A stretch of 35,798 nucleotides of DNA from UBA12088 sp041920275 (GCA_041920275.1 JAYRSE010000035.1:1-35798), one strand, 5' to 3'; shown: positions 1 to 7,656, numbered from the stretch's first letter. The notes: generated by a model from the letters alone, not told the origin. Numbers and translations: made by a program.

Positions 1-158
1 ATCGACCGCGCGCTGACTCCTTCGTTGTGTAATGTGCTGATAATGACTCGATCTTCGTACGTGAGTTGCGTATATGTTGTCCCTTTCTGCATGCACTCCT
101 TAGTTTAATGGAGTGTCCTAGTTCAAGGGTACAGGAAAGTTGGACGACGAGTTTAGAC

Positions 159-440
159 ATGCGGAAAAACCATTTCACCGTACTTGGACTACCCACGTCC
201 GCCACGACGCAAGAGATCGAGCGGACCTATAAAAAGCTCCGCTCCATACTCCACCCGGACAAAAATCCGAGGCCGGATGCCTCACAACGATTCGACGAGG
301 TGCAAAAAGCCTATGAGATCCTGAGCGATCAGAAAAAGAGAAAGCGGCATCTGATGGAACTGCGACAAGCGGTTACCTCGGACCCGCTCGGCCTTGCGAA
401 GAGTTATCTTGCAAGTATTCTTGAACGATACCGTGCATGA
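159..440 (+). CDS. Small J-domain (DnaJ-like) protein
   Basis: A 93-residue protein that is almost entirely one J domain. The HPD tripeptide that stimulates Hsp70 (DnaK) ATPase lies at residues 32-34, between a helix II with YKKLRSILHPDK and a helix III/IV region FDEVQKAYEILSD. There is no Gly/Phe linker, zinc finger or C-terminal substrate domain, so it is not a full DnaJ; it probably recruits DnaK to a particular partner. The reading frame stays open upstream to a TTG at 66 and an ATG at 108; I chose 159 because the J domain begins there, but the upstream part has no domain and no good ribosome site decides the start. It precedes three unrecognised genes in one probable operon. A GATAAT hexamer at 39-44 could be the promoter. 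Family is firm, exact role unknown. Confidence 0.8.
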   Translation: MRKNHFTVLGLPTSATTQEIERTYKKLRSILHPDKNPRPDASQRFDEVQKAYEILSDQKKRKRHLMELRQAVTSDPLGLAKSYLASILERYRA

Positions 441-452
441 CAGGGGGTACTT

Positions 453-869
453 ATGCACATGCCTGAATTCGAGGAATTGTACCTCGACTTTCTTCATGAG
501 GTAGCTGATTTTGGATCGTCCGTCGACAGGGAACGAGATCCACTCGAAGTGCTCCGTGAAAGATCTCGAAAACAGTGTGCGGAACTCGCAAGTTTTCCGG
601 ATGTCTGCAAAACGTTTCCAACCGTCCTTGCGCGAGGACTCATCACCAATGTGCGGTTCAAAGAAGTGATCACACTCCTTGAGCATACACCTCGCGATGC
701 AGTGCCTTCGTGGGAAACGTACCGCGGGCATGTGGAGGCCGTTCGGGACACGCAAGCAGGCGACCTGATCAACGCCTGTATGGAACGGAAACACTTACAT
801 GAAACCCTTTCCATCGCACTCTTGCTCGTACTGTGGTACGAGCGTGACCAATTGGGGAAAACCCGATGA
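453..869 (+). CDS. Hypothetical helical protein
   Basis: A 138-residue soluble protein that I do not recognise. It is acidic and probably all helical, with no signal peptide or membrane segment. It follows the J-domain gene by 12 bases and has a purine-rich site (AGGGGG, 442-447) five bases before the ATG, which supports this start; a second ATG lies two codons on. Its stop overlaps the start of the next gene (ATGA), showing translational coupling. Context suggests it works with the two downstream proteins and perhaps uses the J-domain protein as co-chaperone, but that is inference only. Confidence 0.65.
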   Translation: MHMPEFEELYLDFLHEVADFGSSVDRERDPLEVLRERSRKQCAELASFPDVCKTFPTVLARGLITNVRFKEVITLLEHTPRDAVPSWETYRGHVEAVRDTQAGDLINACMERKHLHETLSIALLLVLWYERDQLGKTR

Positions 870-1549
870 ATGACCTATCCAATTCAACCCTGCGGGACCT
901 GCGTCCCGACCTGGCATACCGGGAATTGATGCAGATCGCGGACAATCACGGAGACGTGGCTGCTGCAAAAGTGCTTGCGCAATTGTCGGCAACACAACGA
1001 CTGGCGATCTTTCGAGAGGGGGACGCAAGTACGAATTCGCTCGCCGCGGCGATCATGGAGCCCGAAGATGTGGTGGAAACGCTCTTGGCATTGCCCCAGA
1101 CCTGGAGTGATGCCTCGATTGACGAGGATCCGGGAAATCTCCTCCGTGAAGTGAGCGAGGTGCTGACAACGGCACTCTTTAACGCAACGGATGAGCGTCG
1201 GTACGAAATCGTCCGACTGCTCACTCGGAGTGTGAGTGGCACGACCATGCTCGCAATTGTCCTCTACGGAGTGACCATGGACGAAGAGGCGGGTATAGAC
1301 CCGGGTTGGAACGTGTACGACGATGACAGTCTGGGCTTGCGTGCGGTTGAGAGCCTGGAAGGACCGGACACCGCAGTATTCATTGCCCAAGTGCTTGAGA
1401 ATGCAGGAGGGATCGAAGCGGTTGAAGAGGTGTTGTTCGCATTGGAACAGGCACCAACCATGGGTGTGTGTTTGCGAGGACTCCGTGAGATGCGGTATTC
1501 CACCGCTCCAAAAACGCCCGAAGAGATGGTCTTCGAACCGGTCTTTTGA
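866..1549 (+). CDS. Hypothetical helical-repeat-like protein
   Basis: A 227-residue acidic protein overlapping the previous stop by four bases. It is rich in Leu, Ala and Glu. The segments KVLAQLSATQRLAIF and DVVETLLALPQTW alternate short helices in the way seen in helical-repeat or DUF6178-like proteins; that resemblance is from memory and weak. The C-terminal part (LEGPDTAVFIAQVLENAGG) is again helical. No catalytic motif, signal peptide or membrane span is visible. Its stop lies 14 bases before the chosen start of the following gene, so the two are probably co-translated. Function unknown. Confidence 0.65.
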   Translation: MNDLSNSTLRDLRPDLAYRELMQIADNHGDVAAAKVLAQLSATQRLAIFREGDASTNSLAAAIMEPEDVVETLLALPQTWSDASIDEDPGNLLREVSEVLTTALFNATDERRYEIVRLLTRSVSGTTMLAIVLYGVTMDEEAGIDPGWNVYDDDSLGLRAVESLEGPDTAVFIAQVLENAGGIEAVEEVLFALEQAPTMGVCLRGLREMRYSTAPKTPEEMVFEPVF

Positions 1550-1563
1550 CCGAGGAGGTGCGT

Positions 1564-2448
1564 ATGCCGATCAACACGATCGATACGCACCCCTTCTTCC
1601 TACGGGTCTTGGAGCAGCTTCGGAACACCGATCCGCTCCCGGACCCGTTTTTTGAACGCATGGAAGAAGTGGGTGCGCAAATTGCCGTCGCGTTGGCGAA
1701 ACGGCACTACGACACCACACGTGAAGCGGACATCATCCGCTGCGTGGATATCACGCTTGGTGTTTGCAGTCTCGCACTGCGCGATCTCTCGAACGGTGAT
1801 CTCTCTGGTGTCAAACGCATCCTGCTCGGGCAAGATGCGCTACAATTGTTCCAACATGGATGGACATTGGTGTACAAGCTCTCCAAGGAGGAGGTCGAGC
1901 TTGAGGTGACTATGCGGAACGAGCATGCGGATACGACGCGTGAGTTGGAGACTCTGCGTACCAAACGTGAGCGAGCGTTGCTTGAACAATTCGCGGTCAC
2001 GAACGGGTCGCTTACCTGGCATGGATGTCATGAATACTACCGACGCCTCCACGAGCTCCATGAAGCGCAAAAAACGGCAAACTTCTTGCTCTGGCTCGAG
2101 AGAACGTACTATCGAAAGCGAGACGATGTGGAACTCGCGTCACGACCCGAGACACTCTGCGCGTCTCTTGCCCTCGGCGATACGCCGCATGCCCCACTCA
2201 GCATGCGGGAAGTTGAGCGTTTCTTCAAAACACTCGGCACGAATCCCACGGGCTGCGAACGCACCATCCGGGAACGCCTTGCTCGCCTCAAGTGCAACAC
2301 ACCAAAGGAATGGCGCAATGAGTGGGAACACATCGAACGTCGATTCTTTGCGCAGACACTGCCGACCCTTCGTGATTACCTCCACAAAGGGGACATGGAA
2401 AAGGCACATAGGTATGTGCATGAGTATGCGTTCTTTCTGACACCGTAA
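1564..2448 (+). CDS. Hypothetical helical protein, last gene of operon
   Basis: A 294-residue charged helical protein. The frame opens at a TTG (1546) overlapping the previous stop, but a strong Shine-Dalgarno GGAGG at 1554-1558 sits five bases before the ATG at 1564, so I take that as the start. The segment around LGVCSLALRDLSNGDLSG, followed by LFQHGWTLVYKL, resembles, from memory, the C-terminal end of DUF6178-type proteins (GLE-L-GGDL... LF-GF). A coiled-coil stretch follows (ELEVTMRNEHADTTRELETL). No enzyme motif seen. A strong terminator starts 15 bases after the stop, ending the operon. Function unknown. Confidence 0.65.
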   Translation: MPINTIDTHPFFLRVLEQLRNTDPLPDPFFERMEEVGAQIAVALAKRHYDTTREADIIRCVDITLGVCSLALRDLSNGDLSGVKRILLGQDALQLFQHGWTLVYKLSKEEVELEVTMRNEHADTTRELETLRTKRERALLEQFAVTNGSLTWHGCHEYYRRLHELHEAQKTANFLLWLERTYYRKRDDVELASRPETLCASLALGDTPHAPLSMREVERFFKTLGTNPTGCERTIRERLARLKCNTPKEWRNEWEHIERRFFAQTLPTLRDYLHKGDMEKAHRYVHEYAFFLTP

Positions 2449-2463
2449 AAACATACAGACAAC

Positions 2464-2486
2464 AGACCGCCCTTCGGGGGCGGTCT
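2464..2486. terminator. Intrinsic terminator, likely bidirectional
   Basis: Nine-base GC-rich stem (AGACCGCCC pairing with GGGCGGTCT) with a TTCGG loop, followed on the + strand by TATTTATT. It separates the end of the + strand operon from the convergent recombinase gene and may serve both; the minus-strand U tract is weaker. Confidence 0.8.
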
Positions 2487-2515
2487 TATTTATTCGCGAA
2501 GCATATTGCACACAC

Positions 2516-3442
2516 TCATTTCTTACCGTGATACTTCTTGTGTACCTCACGCAGGTGCGCGTCCGTGACATGGGTGTAGACCTGGGTCGTCGTAATGCTC
2601 GCATGCCCTAAAAGCGCTTGCACCGAGCGGAGGTCGGCACCGTTCGAAAGAAGATCGGTCGCAAACGAGTGGCGCAGCGTATGCGGAGTCACCTTACGGG
2701 TGATACCTGCACGTATCGCGTACTGTTTTACGATACGCTGCACCGAACGGGGTGTGAGACGGTTGTCTTCTCCCTCACGTCTCCGTGGTCCAAAGGTCAC
2801 AAAAAGCGGCTCATCCACGTCCTTTCGTGCCGCAAGCCACGCCCGCACCGCCTCTTTTGCGTCTTCGCTCAGGAACACCACCCGTACCTTGTCACCCTTA
2901 CCGCGCACCGAGAGTTCGTCGCGAGAGAGGTCGAGGTCTGCATTAAGGCCGCACAGCTCGGAGACGCGCAAACCGGTCGAAAAGAGCATGCGCAGTATCG
3001 CACGATCACGCAAAGAGCGCTCATCGGCACCATCCGCAACCGAAAGCAATCGCGCAAGCTCTGTGTCGGTCACAAGCTCTAAAGAACGATCTCCAACCCT
3101 CGCAAGCTCGATGCTTTCCGGCTCGAGCGAAGTGATGTGCCGCTTACGCAAATACTTCAGAAACGCTCGCAAGGCAATGAGGTAGTAATTTTGCGTCTTC
3201 TTCTTGAGCACTTCACCATGCGAACCATGTACGCCCGGGCGTGCCTCTTGCCTGTTGAGCCAGAGACGGAATTCGCGCACCGTGGTCTCAGTGATATCGG
3301 AGGGCTTCCGCACGCCGGTGTGCTCGAAAAAGCGCGTCAAGTAGTGCTCGTAGTTCTCGACCGTCTTCACACTTCGTCCACGCTCTATCTCGATGTACTC
3401 AAGGAACTCATACTTGAGGCTGCGCAAACTGCCCTGTTCCAT
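2516..3442 (-). CDS. xer: Tyrosine recombinase, XerC/XerD family
   Basis: A 308-residue site-specific recombinase. The N-terminal SAM-like core-binding domain (about 1-110: FLEYIEIERGRSVKTVENY) is followed by the catalytic domain with all six expected residues: Arg159 in STGLRVSEL, Lys182 (or 185) in RGKGDKVRV, His254 and Arg257 in HTLRHSFATDLL, His280 in LLGHASITTTQ and the nucleophile Tyr289 in VYTHV. Length and layout match chromosomal Xer proteins that resolve chromosome dimers at dif, and no phage genes are nearby, so a household role is more likely than an integrase. The frame is open a further 22 codons upstream; I chose the ATG before EQGSLRSLKYEF because the domain begins there. I saw no dif site in the window. 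It is divergent from rpsO. Confidence 0.88.
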   Translation of the reverse strand: MEQGSLRSLKYEFLEYIEIERGRSVKTVENYEHYLTRFFEHTGVRKPSDITETTVREFRLWLNRQEARPGVHGSHGEVLKKKTQNYYLIALRAFLKYLRKRHITSLEPESIELARVGDRSLELVTDTELARLLSVADGADERSLRDRAILRMLFSTGLRVSELCGLNADLDLSRDELSVRGKGDKVRVVFLSEDAKEAVRAWLAARKDVDEPLFVTFGPRRREGEDNRLTPRSVQRIVKQYAIRAGITRKVTPHTLRHSFATDLLSNGADLRSVQALLGHASITTTQVYTHVTDAHLREVHKKYHGKK

Positions 3443-3502
3443 GCGTACAGTGTCGCACAACACCGCCTTTAGCTCCACGAACGGCCCGCACCAGCATACC
3501 AC

Positions 3503-3531
3503 TTGCATAGTTTGTCAATATGTGCTATCAT
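3503..3531 (+). promoter_or_regulatory. rpsO promoter, start-codon proximal
   Basis: TTGCAT (3503-3508), a 17-base spacer and TATCAT (3526-3531), with an extended TGC before the -10. The -10 ends seven bases before the rpsO ATG at 3539, so transcription should begin at or next to the start codon. Confidence 0.7.
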
Positions 3532-3538
3532 GGTACAT

Positions 3539-3805
3539 ATGTTAACCGCACGGAAAAAGCAAAACGTTATCAAGGATGTCGCACGGCACGATACCGACAC
3601 CGGTTCGCCGGAGGTGCAGGTGGGTCTTTTGACCCGCAAGATCAACGACCTTGCCTCACACCTCAAGAAAAACCCGAAAGACCTTCACTCACGCCGCGGG
3701 CTCTTGGGTATGGTGGCCGACCGCCGTTCGCATCTCAAGTACCTTGAACGCAAGAACAAGCGCGCATACTCCGCCATCTTAAAAAAGCTTGACCTCAAGA
3801 AATAG
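3539..3805 (+). CDS. rpsO: 30S ribosomal protein S15
   Basis: An 88-residue S15. The family signature is intact: DTGSPEVQVGLLTRKI, then HSRRGLLGMVADRRSHLKYL, which contact 16S rRNA in the central domain of the small subunit. Length is close to the usual 89. Two upstream in-frame ATGs exist (3503 and 3530), but the alignment begins at the ATG at 3539, and the -10 box at 3526-3531 places the transcript start beside it, making a leaderless mRNA likely. In many bacteria rpsO and pnp form an operon; here they are separated by the NYN and HD genes. A long palindromic terminator follows. Confidence 0.97.
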   Translation: MLTARKKQNVIKDVARHDTDTGSPEVQVGLLTRKINDLASHLKKNPKDLHSRRGLLGMVADRRSHLKYLERKNKRAYSAILKKLDLKK

Positions 3806-3828
3806 CCTTTGGCACTCCGGTGCTCAAA

Positions 3829-3852
3829 ACAAATGCCCGATCGGGCATTTGT
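3829..3852 (+). terminator. Terminator hairpin after rpsO
   Basis: A perfect 24-base palindrome (12-base arms, ACAAATGCCCGA and its complement), preceded by AAAA and followed by GTGCTTGTTT. Folds into a strong hairpin 23 bases after the rpsO stop. Perfect symmetry would also allow a protein-binding site, but the position and the T-rich flank favour termination. Confidence 0.7.
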
Positions 3853-3877
3853 GCTTGTTTCGACAGGTGAGACGTCG

Positions 3878-3886
3878 TGCTACACT
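3878..3886 (+). promoter_or_regulatory. Possible promoter for NYN gene
   Basis: An extended -10 element TGCTACACT (hexamer 3881-3886) about 100 bases upstream of the NYN gene. The -35 (TTCGAC, 16-base spacing) is weak. A TTTAAT at 3973-3978, eight bases from the ATG, is an alternative closer -10. Confidence 0.4.
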
Positions 3887-3912
3887 GTGTGTGGTGCATA
3901 TTTTTATACATT

Positions 3913-3966
3913 CGTGAACCCGTTCACGGCTCATGGTTGGTGCGTGGCACGATCCAACGCACAACC
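3913..3966. repeat. Two adjacent inverted repeats before NYN gene
   Basis: CGTGAAC-CC-GTTCACG (3913-3928) is a perfect 7-base inverted repeat. It is followed by GGTTGGTGCGT (3935-3945) facing ACGCACAACC (3957-3966), a second inverted repeat with one bulged base. Both lie between the possible promoter at 3881 and the NYN start, so they would be in its leader RNA or act as operators. Confidence 0.5.
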
Positions 3967-3986
3967 CTTTCGTTTAATACGTTTTT

Positions 3987-4610
3987 ATGGCAGTCATCAA
4001 ACACAAGGCCCAGCGTGTCGCCGTGTTCATAGACACGCAAAATCTCTACCATAGCGCAAAGAACCTCTATCATGCGCGAGTGAATTTCAACAACGTCCTC
4101 AAGGATGCGGTCGCCGACCGAAACCTCATCCGCGCGATCGCCTATGTCGTGAATACGGAAGGGGGTGAAGAGCAGGGGTTTTTCGAAGCACTCTCGAAAA
4201 TAGGCATCGAAACGAAGACGAAGGATCTGCAGGTCTTTGCCGGCGGAGCGAAAAAAGCCGATTGGGACGTCGGCATGGCCATCGACGCCATTAAAATGGC
4301 ACCAAAGCTCGACGCAGTGATCCTTGCGACCGGTGACGGTGACTTCATTCCCGCGGTCGAACACCTGAAAACGGCGGGTGGGTGCCAGGTCGAGGTGATA
4401 TCCTTCGGTCGCTCGAGCTCTCAAAAACTCAAGGAATGTGTGGATGAATTCATCGACATGGACCTCGACCACAAACGATACACCATCGGCGCCTCTCTTG
4501 CGCGTTTCAAACCGAACCAGAACGGTACCGGAGTGAAAAGACCGCAACGCATCAAACGTGTTCCGGAAAAGGAGGGTGAGGGATACGGAAGCGTGAAACG
4601 CCTTGCATAA
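3987..4610 (+). CDS. NYN/PIN-like domain protein (LabA/DUF88-type)
   Basis: A 207-residue protein whose first 160 residues match the NYN (PIN-like) nuclease fold. Acidic residues expected to bind metal are visible: Asp16 in VFIDTQN, Asp92/Asp94 and Asp100 in KADWDVGMAIDA, and Asp117/Asp119 in LATGDGDF. These proteins are thought to act on RNA; LabA-like members occur in many bacteria. The tail after about residue 165 is basic and probably disordered (KRPQRIKRVPEKEGEGYG), fitting RNA binding. It has its own leader and is convergent with the HD gene; the terminator of the latter begins five bases after this stop. A household RNA-processing enzyme is the best guess; substrate unknown. Confidence 0.85.
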   Translation: MAVIKHKAQRVAVFIDTQNLYHSAKNLYHARVNFNNVLKDAVADRNLIRAIAYVVNTEGGEEQGFFEALSKIGIETKTKDLQVFAGGAKKADWDVGMAIDAIKMAPKLDAVILATGDGDFIPAVEHLKTAGGCQVEVISFGRSSSQKLKECVDEFIDMDLDHKRYTIGASLARFKPNQNGTGVKRPQRIKRVPEKEGEGYGSVKRLA

Positions 4611-4614
4611 AAAA

Positions 4615-4632
4615 CCGGGGCTTTCGCCCCGG
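4615..4632 (-). terminator. Terminator of HD-domain gene
   Basis: Seven-base stem CCGGGGC/GCCCCGG with a four-base loop. Read on the minus strand it is followed by TTTTTT, so it terminates the HD gene. The U tract borders the stop codon of the convergent NYN gene. On the + strand there is no T run. Confidence 0.82.
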
Positions 4633-4637
4633 CTGGT

Positions 4638-5216
4638 TCACGCAGGCACGATCGACAGCGTTGTGCGCATGATACTCACGCGAGAGAGCAGTCGTGCGTG
4701 CAGATCCTCTGAAGCGTGGCCGAGCATGGTAGCGATCAAGACCGAGCCATCCAAGTACTCTCTGATCTTGTCCCGACCCCAAAATGCGGGAAACACCTGA
4801 AGGTTCGATATCCGATCCGCAAGCTTTACCACCTGCACATAATCGGGGGCTTTTTGCAGTCGCTCGAGATGTCGACGCAGTTCATGGTCCTTCGAGACCG
4901 ATGCGCGACCCCGTTCGGGCAGGATCGTCAGGTGATCCACTCCCCGCATGATCACCTCGTCAAAATGCTCGAGGATGTCACGCAAGGTGACGGAAGTGTC
5001 TTCGACCGTATCATGCAACAGTGCGATCACGGTCGCAAGCTCGAGCTCCTTTTCACAGAGTCTCGAGTAGAGAATGACCTCATGGGCCACATCTATCGGG
5101 TGGAACACGTAGGGAACGTGTGTATTACCCTTGCGCACCTGGTGTTTGTGTGCCTCCGTGGCGAACAATATGGCTCTGTTGATGCGTGTGATGCCGAAAA
5201 TGGCCGAGTTGGACAT
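4638..5216 (-). CDS. Small HD-domain alarmone hydrolase (MESH1/SpoT-HD-like)
   Basis: A 192-residue metal-dependent HD phosphohydrolase resembling the hydrolase half of RelA/SpoT. Visible ligands: His39 in FHPIDVAHEV, His68-Asp69 and Glu72-Asp73 in ALLHDTVEDTS (the HDxxED motif), and the Asp of VKLADRISNL. The expected activity is removal of pyrophosphate from (p)ppGpp. Length fits MESH1-type small hydrolases; there is no synthetase, TGS or ACT domain. The frame is open 62 codons further, but GGGAG eight bases before the ATG at 5216 and a TATACT box at 5250-5255 support the short form. Whether the cell also has a synthetase cannot be seen here. A related nucleotide pyrophosphohydrolase activity is possible. 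Confidence 0.82.
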   Translation of the reverse strand: MSNSAIFGITRINRAILFATEAHKHQVRKGNTHVPYVFHPIDVAHEVILYSRLCEKELELATVIALLHDTVEDTSVTLRDILEHFDEVIMRGVDHLTILPERGRASVSKDHELRRHLERLQKAPDYVQVVKLADRISNLQVFPAFWGRDKIREYLDGSVLIATMLGHASEDLHARLLSRVSIMRTTLSIVPA

Positions 5217-5249
5217 CTGTGATACTCCCGGAGGCGATGATCTGCACGC

Positions 5250-5255
5250 AGTATA
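5250..5255 (-). promoter_or_regulatory. -10 box of HD-domain gene
   Basis: TATACT on the minus strand, placing the transcript start near 5243 and giving a leader of about 27 bases that holds a GGGAG ribosome site. No clear -35. Confidence 0.5.
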
Positions 5256-5335
5256 CACAACGATGACAGATAACGCTCGTGGTAACGGATCGACTGTACC
5301 GAAGTCACGCACATTCGCCAAACAGACAACCGATA

Positions 5336-5344
5336 TGCTATAGT
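5336..5344 (+). promoter_or_regulatory. Extended -10 promoter of pnp
   Basis: TGCTATAGT, an extended -10 (hexamer 5339-5344) divergent from the HD gene promoter. It predicts a leader of about 105 bases before the pnp ATG at 5456. That leader could form an AGCGG/CCGCT stem. In E. coli the pnp leader is the target of autoregulation; whether that applies here is unknown. Confidence 0.55.
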
Positions 5345-5455
5345 CACCACATATCAATGTAACCGCGCGGAAGCGGATAGAGAGCTGAACATACCGCTGC
5401 ATCGTCAGTGTTTTGTTTCAGGTCTTCATTCCGTTCCCGCGCTCAATACCACGTT

Positions 5456-7588
5456 ATGGTAAAGAAAACCTACTCGATCATGGTCGGCGGCAAGGAGATG
5501 GTCGCCGAGTTCAACGACCTTGCAGAACAAGCGAACGGCTCGGTCATGCTCCGTTACGGCAAGACGGTGGTCCTTGCGACCGCCTGCATGAGTACGAAAG
5601 AGCGACACGATATAGACTATTTCCCACTCATGGTGGATTATGAGGAGAAGTACTACGCGGCCGGGCAGATCCTCGGCTCTCGCTTCATGCGCAGGGAAGG
5701 GCGACCGAGTGAGGAGGCGGTGCTTTCGGGGCGCGTCGTCGATCGCACCATTCGCCCGCTCTTCGACCACAACATGCGCAACGAGGTACAAGTGGTGATC
5801 ACCATCCTCTCGATCGACCAAGACGATCCCGACGTAATGGGCGTCATTGCGGCCTCACTTGCGCTTGGCGTATCTGACATCCCTTGGAACGGCCCCGTCT
5901 CCGCCGTACGTATCGGACGGAACAAGGCGGGTGAAATGATCGTGAACCCCACCTATGGCGACCGAGAACACAACGAGTACCACTACGAACTGCTTGCCTG
6001 CGGCAAGGATGGCACGCTCAACATGATCGAGGTGGGGGCGCGTGAAGCCGACGAAGCGGATCTTGGTGATGCATTCGACCGTGCACTTCTCATCCATCAA
6101 GAGCTCGAGATGTGGCAGAAAGGGATCATTGCGGAGATCGGTGCCGAGAAGCGCACCATCGCGGCTCCGGAGCCGGTCGTGGAGGTGGAGTCGCTCTTTT
6201 CCGAGCGGATCGCCCCCAAAATGAGCGAGCACGTATTCTCCGGCAAGGCGGGATATACGAGCATCAATGAACTTCAGGCGGAATGGAAGTCGCTCGTTAC
6301 GGAAACATTTCCCGAAGCGAACATGAAACGAGCCCTCGACATTTTTGACGAAAAACTCGATGAAACACTGCAGCGCGGAGCGGTGGAAGCGAACAAGCGA
6401 GCCGACGGCCGCGCAATGGACGAGGTTCGGCCGCTCTACGCGCAAGCGGGCGGCATTTCTGAAATGCTGCACGGTTCGGGCATCTTCTATCGCGGAGGCA
6501 CCCATGTCTTTACCGCACTCACCTTGGGGGGTCCCGGAGATTCGCAGATCGTTGACACCATCGAGTATTCCGACGTACAGCGACGCTTCATGCACCACTA
6601 CAACTTTCCACCGTTCTCTTCCGGCGAGACCGGTCGCTTGGGTGGTCTCAACCGTCGAGCCATCGGTCATGGTGCGCTCGCGCAGAAGTCGCTCGAGGCT
6701 GTATTACCGAGCAAGGATGAGTTTCCGTACACCATTCGCCTTGTTTCCGAGTGCATGGCGAGCAACGGCAGCACCTCACAGGGTGCCATTTGCGCAAGTA
6801 CGATCGCGCTTATGGACGGCGGTGTACCGATCAAGCGTCCGGTCGCGGGTATCGCTATGGGGCTCATGTACATCGACGGCAAACACAAGGTGCTCACCGA
6901 CATCCAGGGCCCGGAAGACAGTCATGGCCACATGGACTTCAAAGTATCCGGCACCCGCGAAGGAGTGACCGCCATACAGATGGACATCAAGCTCGACGGG
7001 GTGCCGGTTCCGGTACTGAAAGAGGCGCTCGAAGGGGCCAAAAAGGCGCGCCTGGAGATACTCGAGGTGATAGAGAAGGAAATAGCCGCACCACGCCCCG
7101 ACATTTCTCCGCTTGCGCCGAAGATACTCACCATGCGGGTCAAGGTCGATCAGATTGGCCTGGTGATCGGTAGCGGTGGCAAGACCATAAACGGCATCCG
7201 TGACGATTCGGGCGTCGAGGACATCACGATCGAGGACGATGGCACGATCTTCATCACCGGCAAGAACGGCTCGGCCGAGCGAGCACTCGCGATGATCCAG
7301 GACCTCGTAAAAGAATGGGTACCCGGTGAGGTTACCGAGGGTGAGGTGACCCGCATCATGGACTTTGGTGCATTCGTGAAGATCGGAGCAAATGCTGAAG
7401 GTATGGTGCATGTGTCGGAGATAGCGCCATTTCGCATCGAACGCATCCGTGACGCCCTTACCGAAGGCGAGCGGGTGAAAGTGGCGATAAAGGAGATCGA
7501 CGACCGTGGGCGCATCAATCTCTCCATCAAACGTGCTGACCCCGACTGGGCGGAGCGGAAAGGCCTTGGACCTCAAAACACCAGGTGA
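5456..7588 (+). CDS. pnp: Polyribonucleotide nucleotidyltransferase (PNPase)
   Basis: A 710-residue enzyme that degrades RNA 3' to 5' with phosphate, normally as a trimer. All five domains are present in order: first RNase PH domain (about 1-140), helical domain (150-230), second RNase PH domain (310-540) with FSSGETGRLGGLNRRAIGHG, KH domain with VIGSGGKTI (about 566-575) and S1 domain (about 623-695, beginning GEVTRIMDFGAFVKI). Active-site Asp488, Asp494 and Lys496 (GPEDSHGHMDFK) match E. coli Asp486, Asp492 and Lys494. The frame is open to 5408, but family alignment starts at the ATG at 5456, which lacks a Shine-Dalgarno site and has CACGTT just before it. A 10-base hairpin follows the stop. 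Confidence 0.97.
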   Translation: MVKKTYSIMVGGKEMVAEFNDLAEQANGSVMLRYGKTVVLATACMSTKERHDIDYFPLMVDYEEKYYAAGQILGSRFMRREGRPSEEAVLSGRVVDRTIRPLFDHNMRNEVQVVITILSIDQDDPDVMGVIAASLALGVSDIPWNGPVSAVRIGRNKAGEMIVNPTYGDREHNEYHYELLACGKDGTLNMIEVGAREADEADLGDAFDRALLIHQELEMWQKGIIAEIGAEKRTIAAPEPVVEVESLFSERIAPKMSEHVFSGKAGYTSINELQAEWKSLVTETFPEANMKRALDIFDEKLDETLQRGAVEANKRADGRAMDEVRPLYAQAGGISEMLHGSGIFYRGGTHVFTALTLGGPGDSQIVDTIEYSDVQRRFMHHYNFPPFSSGETGRLGGLNRRAIGHGALAQKSLEAVLPSKDEFPYTIRLVSECMASNGSTSQGAICASTIALMDGGVPIKRPVAGIAMGLMYIDGKHKVLTDIQGPEDSHGHMDFKVSGTREGVTAIQMDIKLDGVPVPVLKEALEGAKKARLEILEVIEKEIAAPRPDISPLAPKILTMRVKVDQIGLVIGSGGKTINGIRDDSGVEDITIEDDGTIFITGKNGSAERALAMIQDLVKEWVPGEVTEGEVTRIMDFGAFVKIGANAEGMVHVSEIAPFRIERIRDALTEGERVKVAIKEIDDRGRINLSIKRADPDWAERKGLGPQNTR

Positions 7589-7610
7589 TTCTTACGATAC
7601 CGAACCCGAT

Positions 7611-7634
7611 ACACCCTCTCGTTCGAGAGGGTGT
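7611..7634 (+). terminator. Hairpin after pnp
   Basis: Perfect 10-base stem (ACACCCTCTC with its complement) and GTTC loop, 22 bases after the pnp stop. There is no T run after it, so termination may be incomplete or processing-linked. It lies directly upstream of the -10 box of the next gene, and its loop occupies the place of that promoter's -35. Confidence 0.55.
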
Positions 7635-7642
7635 ATGTGTAG

Positions 7643-7648
7643 TACAAT
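7643..7648 (+). promoter_or_regulatory. Start-proximal -10 box
   Basis: TACAAT eight bases before the ATG at 7657, predicting an mRNA that begins within a few bases of the start codon. No -35 match; the region upstream is the pnp hairpin. Confidence 0.5.
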
Positions 7649-7656
7649 GTCCATTA

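Noticed and set aside
1546..1563. TTG start for the 294-residue protein, overlapping the previous stop
   Set aside because: A strong GGAGG at the right distance points to the ATG at 1564.
2595..3185. 196-residue + strand open frame opposite the recombinase
   Set aside because: Ser/Arg-rich composition of an antisense frame; the minus strand carries all recombinase catalytic residues.
2516..3442. Phage or integrative-element integrase
   Set aside because: No phage, excision or attachment-site signals nearby; size and sequence fit a household Xer protein.
3809..4054. 81-residue + strand open frame after rpsO
   Set aside because: Runs through the palindromic terminator, the inverted repeats and into the NYN gene in another frame; no domain.
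6776..7576. 266-residue minus-strand open frame opposite pnp
   Set aside because: Antisense to the strongly conserved PH, KH and S1 regions; no family pattern.
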